Below are positions 1-12,713 of a stretch of DNA of 64,000 nucleotides, piece after piece. Numbering within the stretch: position 1 is the first letter of the stretch; every line of letters begins with the position of its first letter. The notes under the pieces are model-generated. The model had not been told where the DNA came from. It did not search any database and saw only the letters and a list, made by a program, of their open reading frames with translations. This stretch comes from Lycocorax pyrrhopterus obiensis (lineage: Eukaryota > Chordata > Aves > Passeriformes > Paradisaeidae), in assembly GCA_014706295.1 (NCBI GenBank), contig JACSVZ010000002.1:107876547-107940546 (forward strand), given 5' to 3'. Both the position numbers and the translations under genes were made by a program.

Positions 1-2044
1 ATATGCATATGTGTGTGTTTTTTCCTATATGGAGACTACACAAATGTAAAAAAATATTGAGGGACTAACTGAATAAAGTAGTCCTTTTGTATGGGGATGC
101 AAAACAATGGGCATGACAGAGTGCAGCCTTGTACTGAATGTTTCTATCACGATTTTAAATACACATAATAACTGTAGTGTGTGATTAATGTAAAACAAAC
201 ATGGCAAAATTAAACAGCTGTGAATTTTTGATTTAAATGAGTCTCAAGAGCAGAAGGCCTTGTCTGTGGCGGGTGTCTGGTTCAAGTTAAGATTTGCCAC
301 ACATGGGTAAGGTGGATTTAGGTGCATACATCCTTATCCATCAACATCTCAGTCCTTAGCATCCTATGTCTGCACACTGGAAGCCTCTATGTGGAAATCA
401 ACTAACAAAGAGATATTTTAGGGTTTTTTTTAAATATTGCTGGAAGGAAATGATAAAGAGTTTATGCTGCTATTAGAATGCTTTACATTTTATTTTGGAA
501 TAAATTCCAGAGCTGAGACCTGTCTCCTGGTTTCCTCTGGGATAATACAGTAATTTTCTCCACAGCTTAAATTAATGTGACTTTGGAATAGGACCTCCAG
601 TAAATCATCAGAGAAATATTATCTTCAACTGAGGTGAGCCAAATTACCTCAAGCAAGAATCTATTGCAGAATGAATGAAGTTACAATTTAAATGCAATAT
701 CCTACCAATGTTCCCAAACTAAGTGGATAGAAATTATAGAAATAACAGCTGACATTTAGATCCTTATTTAGGAATGCACTGGAGGCAGGTTGTTCTAATT
801 CCAGTTGTTGTAATTGCTGTAATTGACAGTCTTGTGGTTTATGGGTAATGTTTTGTCCTGTGAGCAGTGATATTTAGTTGTGGTAAACAACAATATGCCT
901 GTCTGAGTTCATGGAAACCCACACCACCTCCTAGAGCTAGATTAACTATATTAAGGGGGCCTGTACAGCCACTGGATGCCATAGTTCCAAGTTGTGTTTG
1001 GAAGTCATGGAAGTAGCTGCTGCCTGTAAAGAACAGGATAAGCTTTATGAATACCAAGGAGACAGGACACTGAAATTTAAATTAAAAAAAAAAAAGGAAA
1101 AAAACCCCACAAAATAAAGTAAACCAACACCCAACAAGCTCCCTCAAACTTATTTAGCAGTATTGAATGTTTTATTTGCATATCCATCTGCTTTCTGCAG
1201 AGACCATCTCTGTCCTTGATAGTTCATACAGAAGATCAAAGAGTTAACTGCTGTTACCCCTCGTACATGAAAAGTGCTGGATTTTAAATGACAAGGCATT
1301 CTTCCTTAAGAGCTCCATACTTATATGTTGAGATTAAACTAAAGTAGCATCACCATCTGTTACTGTGCCATGTTGTGATTCACAGCACCAGCACAGTGTC
1401 CTAGGGAGTGTCAGATAGGAAAACAGGAGGAGAAGAGGACAGATGCAGTCAATATAGCAAAAGTACAAGTTCAATAAATCCAAAGCATGTTGTAGTTTAA
1501 AGACAGTCTTTAAAACTGAACTTAGAGCATCATGCTAACTGTACTCTAAACCTTTACTCCCAATCTTTGTAATAGCTGCTTGTCTGCATTAGCATAAACA
1601 TGTCTCTGTCTTGTTCATTGTTCATTACAACTGATTTTTGTATAAGGCCAAGTACATGGCAGGTGTCTCAGAAAGCCATGCCTGTAAAACTTTCATTCTA
1701 CTTCTTTTAATTTCCTCACCTAAAACTGAAATACATGTTACTTTACAAGGATGCTGAATTATGTAGAATACTTCATGGAATTCTAGGATTTTGCATTAGA
1801 TTGCATAATTAGAAAGAAATCATGCAAATATCATCAAAGCCTAATGCTAAATAGATAGTGTGGATTTAAAAAATTGAGCAAAATTACCCTTGGTTTAATA
1901 TCATTATGTATATTGTGACCATAAGGGATGAATAGCATAATATTTTTTGCCTTTTACTCCAGAATATATATTAATTTTTTAAAAAGTGTAATTTTATGTA
2001 CATACATTGCATCTCTTTCCCTTTACACTGATAGAGGCATAAGG
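1..2044. other. unique AT-rich non-coding DNA
   Basis: No gene, RNA or recognisable transposon is seen here. The open frames are short, lack family motifs and look random. An A-rich run lies at about 1083-1112. This is background sequence, intergenic or intronic. Confidence 0.7.
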
Positions 2045-2756
2045 CTTCCAGCAATCCTTAGGACAGAGCAGAGTGGCTAAAAATCTGCCCAGCTGAAAAG
2101 GACCTTTGGGTGTTGGTCAGTAGTGGTTGAACATGAGCCAGCATGTGCCCAGGTGGCCAAGAAAGCCAGCGGCTTCCTGGCCTGTATCAGAAATAGTGTG
2201 GCCAGCAGGATCAGGGTAGTCATTGTCCCCCTGTACTCAGCAGTGGCGAGGCCACACCTCGAATCCTGTGTTCAGTTCGGGGCTTCTCACTCTAAGAAAG
2301 ACATTAAGGTGCTGGAGCGTGTCCAAAGAAGGGCAACGGAGCTGGGGAAGGGTCTGGAGGAAAGGTCTTATAAGGAGCGGCTGAAGGAACTGGAGCGGTT
2401 AAGCCTGAAGAAAAGGAGGCTCAAGGAAGACCTTATCTCTCTACCACCATCAGAAAGGAGAGTGTAGGTGGAGGTCAACATTTTCTTCCAGGCAGCCAGC
2501 GACAGGACAGGACATGGCCTCAAACTGCACTGAGGGAGGTTCAGGTTGGAAGAATTTCTTCACTGAAAGGGTGGTTCAGCATTGGAACAGACTGCCCAGG
2601 GAAGTGGTGGAGTCACCAACCCCAGAGGTGTTTAAGAAATGTCTGGACATGGCCCTTAGTGCTGGGGTTTTGTTGACAAGGTGGTGTTCGGACAAAGGTT
2701 GGACTCAGTGATCTTGGACATTTTTTCCAACCGTGGTGATTCTATGTTCTATAGTA
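2045..2756 (+). mobile_element. CR1 LINE fragment, 5'-truncated, 3' end present
   Basis: This is a 5'-truncated CR1 non-LTR retrotransposon in the plus orientation. It carries the last part of ORF2 (the region after the reverse transcriptase core) and the short 3' UTR. The 3' end has the CR1 hallmark of short tandem pieces of the type gattctatgttctat at about 2740-2754. In the conceptual translation, motifs typical of CR1 ORF2 C-termini are visible: [10 protein letters not shown] near 2250-2280 and LERVQRRAT near 2311-2337. No target duplication is evident, which is normal for CR1. Frameshifts and stops show it is dead. The 5' boundary is approximate. Confidence 0.93.
2123..2711 (+). pseudogene. 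CR1 ORF2 (pol) C-terminal relic
   Basis: This is the decayed end of the CR1 ORF2 polyprotein, which in intact elements supplies endonuclease and reverse transcriptase for target-primed reverse transcription. One open segment runs 2123-2467 and ends at a stop. A second in-family segment is 2514-2711, containing HWNRLPREVVES. Together they cover only the C-terminal tail, with no catalytic reverse transcriptase residues. The break between the segments is a stop plus loss of frame. It cannot make a functional enzyme. Family recognition comes from motifs known in bird CR1 copies, not from a search. Confidence 0.88.
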
Positions 2757-5700
2757 CTTAAGACAGACTTGAATGCAGTCTGAATTCAGGTAACATCCTC
2801 TGTGTAGAATCCCAAAGTGGTCCATAGCAACAGTAGAATGCTTGTTCAGTGCTGAAAAAGGTTACAGTTAATCCTGATTTATAATGTCCCCTATGCCACT
2901 CTTTCATGCATTTTATCCAGGGACAGTATACCACAATGAAATGAACTGCATATATGACAGGAGGACATGTGAGTGAGGAGAGTCAGTCTCATTTTGGAAA
3001 GAAAATCTTAAATTTAGTTAGTGCTTAAAATAGCGTGGTGACATGATTTTCCTAGTTTTTCGTCTCTGTGCTTTAAGCAGTAAGTGAACTTTAAACAAGC
3101 ATCCAGTGATTGATAAAGGAAATGTTGGTGAAAGTTAGAAGCACATGAAAGCTATCAGGAAGCAAACATGAAGGAAACGATTACAGCAAGTGTTTGCTAA
3201 TAGCTTTGATGTTAATAGTATTTGAAAAGAAGAAAGTTGCCAGTGTTCAAATTCTTATGTTCACCCTGATTATGCTTTTCTAGCGGCCAAAAGGAGCTAC
3301 ATAACAAGCTTTAACAAGCTCTGTGAAGTTTACCTTGAAATAAACTACATCTAAATTACCATCAGCTTAGGAACCTGGAATAGAAATAACTTCTGAAGAG
3401 ATTTGGATAACAAACCTGGAAGCATTTTCAGCTTTAAGAGTCTCAGTTGGCACCCGGGCAGGCAGACACAGGAAAAAAACACAAGCATAAGTTGGAACAG
3501 AATCGCCTACCAAGAAAAGCTGTTTGCATGGGTCACACTTTGCTTAAAGGTGAGGACCTGACAAGGGCTCCCTGTACTCAGATATTAAAACAAAATAGAA
3601 AATGTATGGTTTGAAGCATGCTTTACAGAGGGGTATCCTTCTGCTCATTTTAGGTGGAATCAAGCAGGTTGCATGTCTGAATCAGCAGGATTTTTCATCA
3701 CAAGTGTCATTCTGAAATGAGGAGCATTTTCCTTTGGACTTCTACTATGGTGGATTCAACTGATAAAAAGCTTCAGAAGACTCAGTACAGGCTGCCCTGA
3801 CACAAGGCTTAGCATGGAGTATTACATCTCCTTTGAACACATCTTCTAACTTTGGGCTTTTGATGAAAATATGTAGCCATCCTTGAACTCTCCTACTAAT
3901 CAGAGTCTGAAACTGGAGGAACATCATTAGCTTATTTTTCTTTTTTTTAATACATATATATTTAACTATGTATATTTCCTGTTTGAAAATTTTGTTTAAA
4001 AGTCCCCACCAGCAGCCTAGGGTTTGGAAGCAACTTTAAAATAAAATATTCAAAATAGTATGCAAATTGTGAGGTAGAAATGTGGTTGCTCTTCTAACTT
4101 TGATTATTTTATTTAAAATAGATACGTGGAAATGTCTGTTTTAAATGAAAATACCTTATTATTCTCTAGGAAAATTACTTAGGTTACAATGAACTATCTT
4201 GTAGGAAATAAACTTTTCCATAGCTTTTCCAGCCTGCCAGGAAATTCAGCAGCCCCCTGCTCTAATTCCTCTGAGGTGTCCCTGAATTAAATTTTTTTGT
4301 CTCCGTGTTACCAACCAAACACATGCCAAATCACCATCAAAGAATTAAGAGAGGTTTTTGTTGTGCTCCGGGTGCATTTGAATAAAAGAGTGGGGGTGCT
4401 GCTTCAAGTCCTGATTCTGAACTTCCAGAAAAAGCTTTTCCAAAAGCTGAAAGTCACTGTAATACTTCATAGCTCCATTGGAGAGACATATATTGTGGAT
4501 GAATAAAAAAGGAAATAGTAAATATGTACTTGTTTGGCCAATATATCAGGGAGACACATGAAACAAATATCAGAGTTCTGCTGATGGATCATTAATTCTC
4601 TATGTTCTTCAATGTCAGAGGCTTAAAAATGAAACAGAAGGCATGGCTTCGTGATGTTCTCCTAATGGACATAATACATCTCTCTGAGTTGTAAAGTCAG
4701 AAATTTAAGCAAGCTGACAGCCAATGACCCAGCAAAACAAGTGACGGGTTTGCCCTCCTGTCCATCACCAAAAACGAAGTAAAAAATCTCCCTCTGCTAA
4801 ATTCTTACCAGCTCTATATCTGCATTAGTTAATCTCTCCTCAGGTAAGTCTCTGATAAAAACAATCCTTAATACAAACAATGTAATGAAGTAGTCGACAC
4901 AATGGCTTTTAAAAGATTAAAATATTTGTTTACAGGTATTGACTCAGGAACTATAAATCTATCTCTGTAAGGAGCTGACTGTAGTCAGAAATGAAAAACC
5001 AAGTCAGAAATCATTTAGTAGATGTCTGAGTCCCGGCAGTTTATTCTGTACATTACGGAAGAATAAAGAGCTGCAGGGAGCCTTTAAAGCTTTTGCAGCA
5101 GGAGCTGAAGGAATACACTGAAGTTTTTAACATAATGTATCTGACACTTTAATTTTTTAAACTTTCCACATGATTTTAATGTGTTGTTCTTTACTCTAAA
5201 TAGAAACCTTATTTTCCCCTCTATTTATCTTTTTTTTTCTTTTTAATATCATGTTACCAAGTTGAGGTGGGTAAAATTTTAGATGTGTTTTTTTAAAGCA
5301 TGAGGCCCAGGTGGCACCACTAGCTTAATGTTAGGATTAAATAGTTAAAGTAGAACCTTGTTCTGCAAAATCTTGTAGAATAGCTAAGATATTTTTGTAT
5401 GATTCAGCCATTATATGTCTTTATCTGAAACATATTTTCAAGTAGCTTGACTGGAGTCCAAACTGCTAGTGGTTCAGTCAATACTGAGTCCAAGAAAATT
5501 TCTACAAAAATATGCTTTCTCTTATCATGTCCTTCATAAATCAAAAAAAGCAAAGGCAGTGTTTGTCAGAATAGACTTTGTTTTATCATGTGTGTTCTAG
5601 TTGAACAAACACCACAATTACTTATTTCGGCAATGCAGCCTCTTGGTTTAATTGCATATTAAGTTTTAAAAGCTGTGTCAATCAATTCAAGTGTTTGACC

Positions 5701-8059
5701 ACTTTTGCTACGTCTGAACAGAAACCAGATCTTCCAGTAAGAAACTCAGCCCCAGAGAAAAGAATTTATCTGACCAAATCCTGTTCCACATTTAAATTCT
5801 AACCAGAGAAAAAGAATGCTTTTTTAGCCTGCCTTTTGCAGTTTTTTTTTCTTTTCAGCAAGCAATAATAAACATATACTTTATGTATTGTGTCCTGTCT
5901 TTCATAGCTTCTCTTTCTATCTCCCAAAAGCAGAACTGCAATTCATCACTTACCTCCAGACCACTTTGCCATAGGGCTTACACTCAGATTCTGATCATTC
6001 AACAATGTAAGGCAGTCTTGGCAAAGCAGGTGAGGCTTTGACTGCAGGGAAAAATTTTCTCCTTCATTTTTGTTCCCTTACTGATGATTTTTTCCCAACC
6101 ATCATAAGCCTAATCCTCTCTTCTGCCTCATCAACTTTGTACCGATGTAACACATTCTTTTGATGGTGCAAGTCAGAAGTAATTCCAAATGGAAATTAAT
6201 TTTTTTCATATTTACATTTTTTTCATCTAATCATTTGCTTTCTTCTTCCATGAAAAGCTGTTACTTCAGTGCCATACATCTGACAATCTCTTTAATTGTT
6301 CAGTTGAACATGCAGAGGCAACACAAGTGGGGCAGTGGGAGTTGACAGACTTCCACTCATGCCCGGAACAACATATGGAACATATGGATTGTCAGAGAGT
6401 TAAGAAGCTTTCATTATTTCCTGTTATCTGTCAGTTTTCACAGTACAGAGACAGCATATATCTAAAGCCTGTTTGGGGGGCTTTTTAGTTGTGAGATTAA
6501 ATTCAGGTTGTAGCTCCCATATTTGTAGCCGCTCAGCAGCAGTGTTTATGTGAAGAGCGCTTTGTGGACTCATCCTGGTTTGACTAGATTGCTACTGGAA
6601 GCTATCAAAGAGCCATAAAATCCCCAGTGCTGGTTTTACCTTTCCTGTGGGCTTATTGGCCAGCATGACAGTTGTTTCACTTCACAGCTGCAGCGACAGC
6701 TTTTCCCTTTCAGCTCCCCAAACCACTCAGCACAGGAATGGCAAAGCCTGTCTGTTCTGACCTGTGAAGCTTCTCTCATTTCTTGATGTCTTTGTGCCCA
6801 GGAGAGGATCTAACACTGGTACAGTCTATGATTAGAGGCAGGGCCCTGGAGAATGGCTGACTCCAGAGCAGAAGTGCCCAAGCCAGAAAAACATTGATTT
6901 CTAACACGTGGATCTGAAATCTAATCAAATTTAAGTAATATCAGCCCGTGACCTTTTCTCTTATTAGTGAATTTATGCACAGCTTAGTCCCTGACTCCCT
7001 TAGCGCTTTGTGTGTGCCGGTGTTGCCTTCAGCATAATTATTAGAAAATTTTGAGTGGTAATTGAGCATGATTGAATTTTGATATAAATCATGTGTACGG
7101 TAGTGAGAAATAAAGTGTGCTTGTGTTTTTCTCAGAGTGGCAAGCAATTGGGTAAGCAAGCTTTACCACCAGATACACAATTCTGATTTTTCATGATCTA
7201 GTTATTTTTAATATAGTTCCATTACCAGGAGTCTGGTGACATAGTTCCATGTAGAACAGTACATGTTTCACTTAAAATCCATTAAATGTATAATCATAAG
7301 GCTCCTTGCAGTTCTGAAATGAAGCTCAGATAACACTGTCATTGATAAATCCTCTATTTTTGCTATATTTAACATAGCAAAGAAATTTTGCTTCTGGCAG
7401 AAGCTTGACTAATGTCAAAACATCAAAAATATATTTTATAAAATTAGTTTTTACACTTTCCAAGAAATCTTGGTTTTCCTTTCAGAAATAATATGAAGGT
7501 GATGTCCTAGAATACTTTGCTGAGTATTTTGATGCTCAATCTGTAATCAAAGCTGTTGCTTTCTTTCATCCTTTTTTAAAAAAATTATTATCTGTTAATG
7601 CACTTATTGGTGAAGATGCACCTATTAGTTTCACCACTGAATGCATGTATTTGTTAAGTAAATTAAAGTGATATAAAATAAAAAAAAATCATGCTTTGTT
7701 TCAAACATTCTCAGCAAACAAGAATTAGGAATAATAATTTAATTCCCACAAAACAAAATACTGAAAATTACTTTTGAAAATATTTGTAAATAAACTGTTT
7801 GTCTAAAACTTTTAGACAAAAATTTAGAACACAAATTGATTCACGATATTACTTTTGCCCAGTTTCTTCGAATTTAAGCTTATTACCTAAGCCCATTCTA
7901 GGTGCTCAAATAGCTCTGTTAATTTTTCTTAGTGAAAAGTCTATTCTGTTTCTATTCTGATTTCAGATGTTTTGAAATTTTATAATCCTTTTTCCCTTAG
8001 AATAAAATTACTTTTAATTTGGAATAAGGATGAATGCAGATGATAAATTGTGAAATACC

Positions 8060-8096
8060 CAGGCTTGATCAAGTTTACTTAATATAATCAAGCCTG
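8060..8096. repeat. inverted repeat, 10-bp perfect arms
   Basis: The arms caggcttgat (8060-8069) and atcaagcctg (8087-8096) are exact reverse complements, separated by 17 bases. The left arm overlaps the palindrome ttgatcaa. No transposon termini or coding context are present, so it may be chance or a small hairpin. Confidence 0.6.
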
Positions 8097-9706
8097 AAGA
8101 GTAGATGAAAATCTAAACTTTGATCTGTCTTTTCTAATATAGAAGCTTAATACTTAAATGGATAGATTTTAACTTAAAGCAATAAATATAATTTGTGATT
8201 CAAGATTCCATTTTATCCTTGCAAGTTAAATATCTTATCTCAGAATGTAGGATTTTTAGCAAAAATAATTGTTAAATACCTTTTTTTAGAAGACTAGTTT
8301 ACTAGGCAGACTACAGGTTCATTTAAAAAAATTTACTATACAATTCTAGTATTTAAAATTAATTAAAAGTCTATATTTTTAATCTAGTATTTAATTTTAA
8401 AATTTCAAAGGTAAAGTCAGCTGAAGCTCAGTCCCTCAAAAATCTGTTTTCCACTCTTTTTAAGGACAACATATGAATTTTTGTAAGAAAAATAGATACT
8501 CCATTCTTAAGCAAGTTGCAGAACGGACCATGGTTACAAGAGAAGTGCCCTAAACCACCTCCTCAGAAATTAAGAGCGGATAAGAACTGCATATATACCT
8601 AAAAGTACATATCTACTTCTAAAGAAAATTATTTTAAGACCCTGTAATATGAATTTTTAAATCTTATAGAAATTGTAATTGGCAGACTGAAAATTACTTG
8701 GATAATTCTTTTATAAGGTCAAATTACTTCCAAAGCTTTGTTTGGATTATGAGGGGAAATTTAATATCATCAGCAAACATGAAGAAATGTGAAGGGGGAA
8801 TGTTTTCTTTGTATTCATTTTTTCTTAGTTTCCACTGAAAACTCTAGAAATACCCAGCTCGGGACAGCCTCTTACCTAAGAGGCTGATTAGTAGACATCC
8901 ATTGCTGATGAAGAATCTGTCAATAGAACATCCCACACTAATACTTTCTTTTAACACTTTTTAATCTATTGGTGCCCTGCTAAGACTAAGGTTTCTTCAG
9001 CTGTGTTTGTACTCCTTCATTTGCCACGCACAATTCTTACCAGGAGGACATTCATTGTTTCTGACTCCACAGGATGAAGAAAGTACTGAAGACTAACTAA
9101 AATAAAAGGCAGAGATATTTCATCTCATACGAATAAAGCTCTTCAGCCAGGGGTAATGAAATTCTCCCAGAGAACACAAATGCTTTGAATAAATAGATAA
9201 ACTGTCTATAAAAGGTCGGATTTTAGACATTACCTGTGCTGTCTTTTGTCTTTCTCACATTATGCAGTTTAGTACTCTTCACACCAGCAGCAGCGCAGAC
9301 AAGAAACTTGTCTGCCTCAGAAGAACTCAAAAGCATTTTTCCCTTCCAGTGAAGGAGGTTTTTTTTTTTTTCCTTTTGTATCTTATTTTTAAGTATCTCA
9401 TTACTTGATAGTGCTCTGGTAGAGCCTAGAAAAAAGATACCATTTTTCTTTAGGGCCGATTCATGATGACACCTCTCAAATTCTAGCAATGGAGTACCTC
9501 TCCAGTGACCATCACTTAACAGTCCACAACGTGCAGGTTATGAGTATTTAATGGGATGAGTATTTCAGTGATTTCACATGGTGAAGAGGCTGAAGTCTGA
9601 CTGTTTCAAATACATTAGAACTCAACATTGTTTGCATCTCGCAGGGCTCCAAGGGAAGAGTAGTGTATCATTCATTAATGAGGAGATGAAAAGGAGAGAA
9701 GGCAAA

Positions 9707-9746
9707 GTAACTATTCCTAAATGTAACTATTCCTAAATGTAACTAT
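9707..9746 (+). repeat. 2.5 copies of a 16-bp tandem repeat
   Basis: The unit gtaactattcctaaat occurs at 9707-9722 and 9723-9738, followed by the first eight bases of a third copy. The copies are identical, so the duplication is probably recent replication slippage. Confidence 0.85.
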
Positions 9747-10114
9747 AGAGAGAGTGGGATGAAACAGCATATAATCAATTTTTGGAAGCCCTCTGGGAAA
9801 AATCCGATCTTGTATGACATGATACAAAATATCATTGAGATACAATGGATCTGAAAGCTTTGGGGTTTTGGGAATATAGTGTTATTAGTACCAGATAATA
9901 ATAATATGCACAGTAGTAATATTCAATAGATGTTACAAAAATAACATTTAAAACCCATGATAGAGTTTTTGAGAACTTAAAATATGTGACTTCAGGCACA
10001 GCCCTTTTTTATAGTGCTTTATGCATTTAAATTGTGCTGCAGCTGGCTGTTGGATCAGATTGATATTAAACAGGTCTCATAGAATGTACTTTTCTTACCA
10101 GGGTACAACTGAAC

Positions 10115-10540
10115 ATAGACTCATAAAATAATTTCAGTTAGGGGGGACCTTCAAAGACCTTCCACTAAACCAGGTTGATCAAAACTGCATCCAGACAGGC
10201 CTTGAACAATTGCAGGGATGAAGCATCCACAGCTTCTCCGGGCAACTTGTTCCAGTGCCTCACCACCTAAATCTTTCAGTTTAAAACCACTGCTCTCTGA
10301 CCTGTTGCTAAAAGCCCTGATAAAAAGCCTCTCTCCATCTGTGTTGCAAGTCCCTTTAATAGATTGGAACGCTGCACTAAGCCCTCTCTGGAGCCTTCTC
10401 TTCTCCAGACAGAACAGCCCCAACTCGTTCAACCTTTTTTCATAGGAACAGTGTTCAAACCCTCTGCTCTTTCTCATGGCTCTCTTCTGTACCTGCTCTA
10501 ACTTGACTTTTTTGTGCTGGGAACCCCAGCGATCAGCCGT
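10115..10540 (-). mobile_element. CR1 LINE fragment (minus strand)
   Basis: This is a 5'-truncated CR1 on the minus strand. Its 3' end is the degenerate run at 10117-10132 and it reads towards lower coordinates. Reverse translation shows the CR1 ORF2 C-terminal motifs YEKRLNELGLFCLEKRRLQ near 10380-10445. Compared with other copies in the window, a small piece near the 3' end seems missing: the usual text after the phrase about 'ggaccttcaaagacc' jumps straight to the next block near 10163. The copy is inactive, and the upstream limit of about 10540 is approximate. Confidence 0.9.
10151..10477 (-). pseudogene. CR1 ORF2 C-terminal relic
   Basis: An open frame of 108 codons on the minus strand falls inside the CR1 fragment and carries ELGLFCLEKRRLQ, a signature of the ORF2 C-terminal region. 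It lacks every endonuclease and reverse transcriptase catalytic motif. It is a fossil of the parent element, not a host gene. Confidence 0.85.
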
Positions 10541-11935
10541 TCTATGATATTTATTAGGAGCATTTGCTTAGTTTGCTTATAGGAAAAAATAAATGTTCTT
10601 ATGTCATCCAAAAAAAAAAAAAGGTAAAAACAGTCAATTATTTCTAGTAACTAGTTACCTGTACAGCTCACAACCTTCTTGCTGGACAGAAAATAATGAA
10701 CAGCAGATATCACCTTGGGAGGCTCCACAGAACCTTATCTTCACCATGCCTTTTAGTAGTTCTCATTTTCAGACAAATATGAATTTATTTTCCTTAGTTT
10801 ACAGTGACCCTGTTGTATTTTAATAAAATATTGTAGCATCAAAATAATTTCAGAAATACTATATCAAACCCTTTGCTGTTAATTATTCCAGTGCTGTTAA
10901 AGAACCATAAACTAATGTGAAAAACGTCTTGTTGCCCAATCTGATTTAAGAAAATGAAAAATTTTCCTAATTATCAAAAAAACCCAAAGACAAAACAGCT
11001 TCCCCGAAACTGGTGTCTTCTATCTCCAAATAAAATTATTCTTTCTTTTTCTTTTCCATTATAGTTGAACTATTGTTTCTAGTCAAGAATGTCTAAGGAG
11101 CAAAATTTCTCTTTAGCTTCTCCAAATAAAAAAGATAAAATAAGTGAATATATAAATATCTGCCAAAATAAAACCATATGAAAAACACAATATTGTAATT
11201 TTTAAAGTTTGCCTTTATGAATTTGTAGACTATCTGTAAATATATAAATATATTTGTACACTTACTTTTGTCATGAACTCACTAGGCTTTTGAGGAAAGA
11301 ATTTTTTTCTAAAAAGACAGAAGCAGAAATGATATATTTTGAAATTTTAAATATTTAGTTTAAATGTGTTATTATCATTAGATCATCTCTAGTTTCCTGT
11401 TTAAGTAGGAAAAAAAAAACAATCCGAAGAATATTATATGCTTTTATGAAATAATATTATTTGAGCTACATTTTGATATCATGTTAGTTAAAAGTTGCAG
11501 TGTTTCTTTCTTAGGAAATCTCCTCTTGAAAATTAAAAAAAAAATTCAAGGGAAATTGAAGAGACTTGAAGAGAAAAATTGCAGTAGTACTCAAATCTTG
11601 TAAAATACCTGACAGTTATAAAGAAATAAAAAAAAAAGGGTAGAAATATTATTTCCCACAGTCCACCTTTATCATTGTCCTGGAAAAAAACCAGACACAG
11701 GGAGATGCTGACCTGTCTTAGCAGCTATATGGGGCTGAACAAGAACGGAAATGGAACCCGGCTGAGCTTCTTTTCCAGGACCCTTTTGGGTCCAAATATA
11801 TTGGATCCATCAATCCATTAAGATAGAATTCATATCCGTTTCCTGTGCTTTCTTTTAAAACTCAAATTTGTGCAAGAGAATTGAGGAAAAAGTACTAAAA
11901 GAAAGCAGCCCACACTTTCCTAGGCGCTGCCAAAA
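10541..11935. other. AT-rich non-coding DNA
   Basis: No gene is recognised. Simple A-runs occur near 10608-10622 and 11410-11420, with an AT-rich patch near 11235-11255. The segment 11660-11800 is less AT-rich and might be the outer edge of the LTR-like block that follows, but I see no boundary. Confidence 0.55.
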
Positions 11936-11999
11936 TGGCTAAAATTAACCCCCCATGCTACTGGTTACCCCCTGACAGCTGGATAACTGTGGAACCAGT

Positions 12000-12045
12000 C
12001 AAGGATTGTTGGTAATTGCAGCCAAGGATTGTTGGTAACAACATG
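12000..12045 (+). repeat. 23-bp direct duplication in putative U3
   Basis: The core caaggattgttggtaa occurs at 12000-12015 and again, identical, at 12023-12038, giving a tandem unit of 23 bp. Direct repeats in the U3 part of retroviral LTRs often act as enhancers. Here the position upstream of CCAAT and TATA boxes fits that role, but function is not shown. Confidence 0.7.
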
Positions 12046-12532
12046 CTGTGAGAAAGAACAGGATGCGGCTGGAGAAGTGGGCTGTACAGAGGTAGGGCAT
12101 CCCTTTTCTGGGACAAATGTCCTTGTTCTAGTTTCTGGGGATAAGCACAACTCAATACAGTTAAAGTGCATGCTTGCACTGAGTTTAGGCCCCAGGACCT
12201 GGGCACTCCAACCCCAGCCTGATTGATGCTGGAGCCAGGACTGGTGATCTCTTTTTCTTTCTTTATTCTTTCCTTTCTATCTCCCTCTGTGGTGTCCGGT
12301 CAGCACGTGGTACAAAAGACAAAGAGAGCTCTCGGGTAAGACAGCCCCTGGTACCAGACACTTTTCTCGGTTAGGGTGAGAAGAGAAGCCTCTCCCAAAA
12401 TGCTTTGTTCTGTTATATTAATCTACCCCAGTTCTGCGTTCCTGGCTGGCTGTTGGCCACCCAGGCCCCTGCTACCTTACATGTTTCATGTCCTAGAAAG
12501 TTCCCCACTCCAGGTTCCCCCCATTGGCCTTT

Positions 12533-12713
12533 GCCCCTCACCACTCCCCCAGAGCTTCCCCATTGGTCCCCATTCCCTAGTCCTGCCTTTGTACCGCTCC
12601 GTGCCCTCAGATCATTGGTCCCTGGCGCTCACCCCACTCCTATACTTAAACCTGGGCTTTCCATTGTTCTCAGTCTTTGTCTCTTGATCGCTTCATGCTG
12701 TGGCTACAATAAA
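12533..12713 (+). promoter_or_regulatory. putative LTR promoter and poly(A) signal
   Basis: Three ATTGG (inverted CCAAT) pentamers at 12533-12537, 12562-12566 and 12614-12618 precede a TATA-like element at 12641-12649. AATAAA lies 67 bases further on at 12708-12713. This order is the standard U3-R arrangement of retroviral LTRs. Whether it is active cannot be judged. Confidence 0.6.

Larger units (their letters stand above)
2757..10114. other. long repeat-poor AT-rich non-coding stretch
   Basis: No gene or clear transposon is recognised over about 7.3 kb. Several segments have a moderately complex, non-repetitive look and could contain conserved regulatory DNA, for example 6880-7160 with TAAT-type homeodomain-like sites, but this cannot be shown from one sequence. 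A hairpin at 8060-8096 and a short tandem repeat at 9707-9746 are listed separately. Confidence 0.6.
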
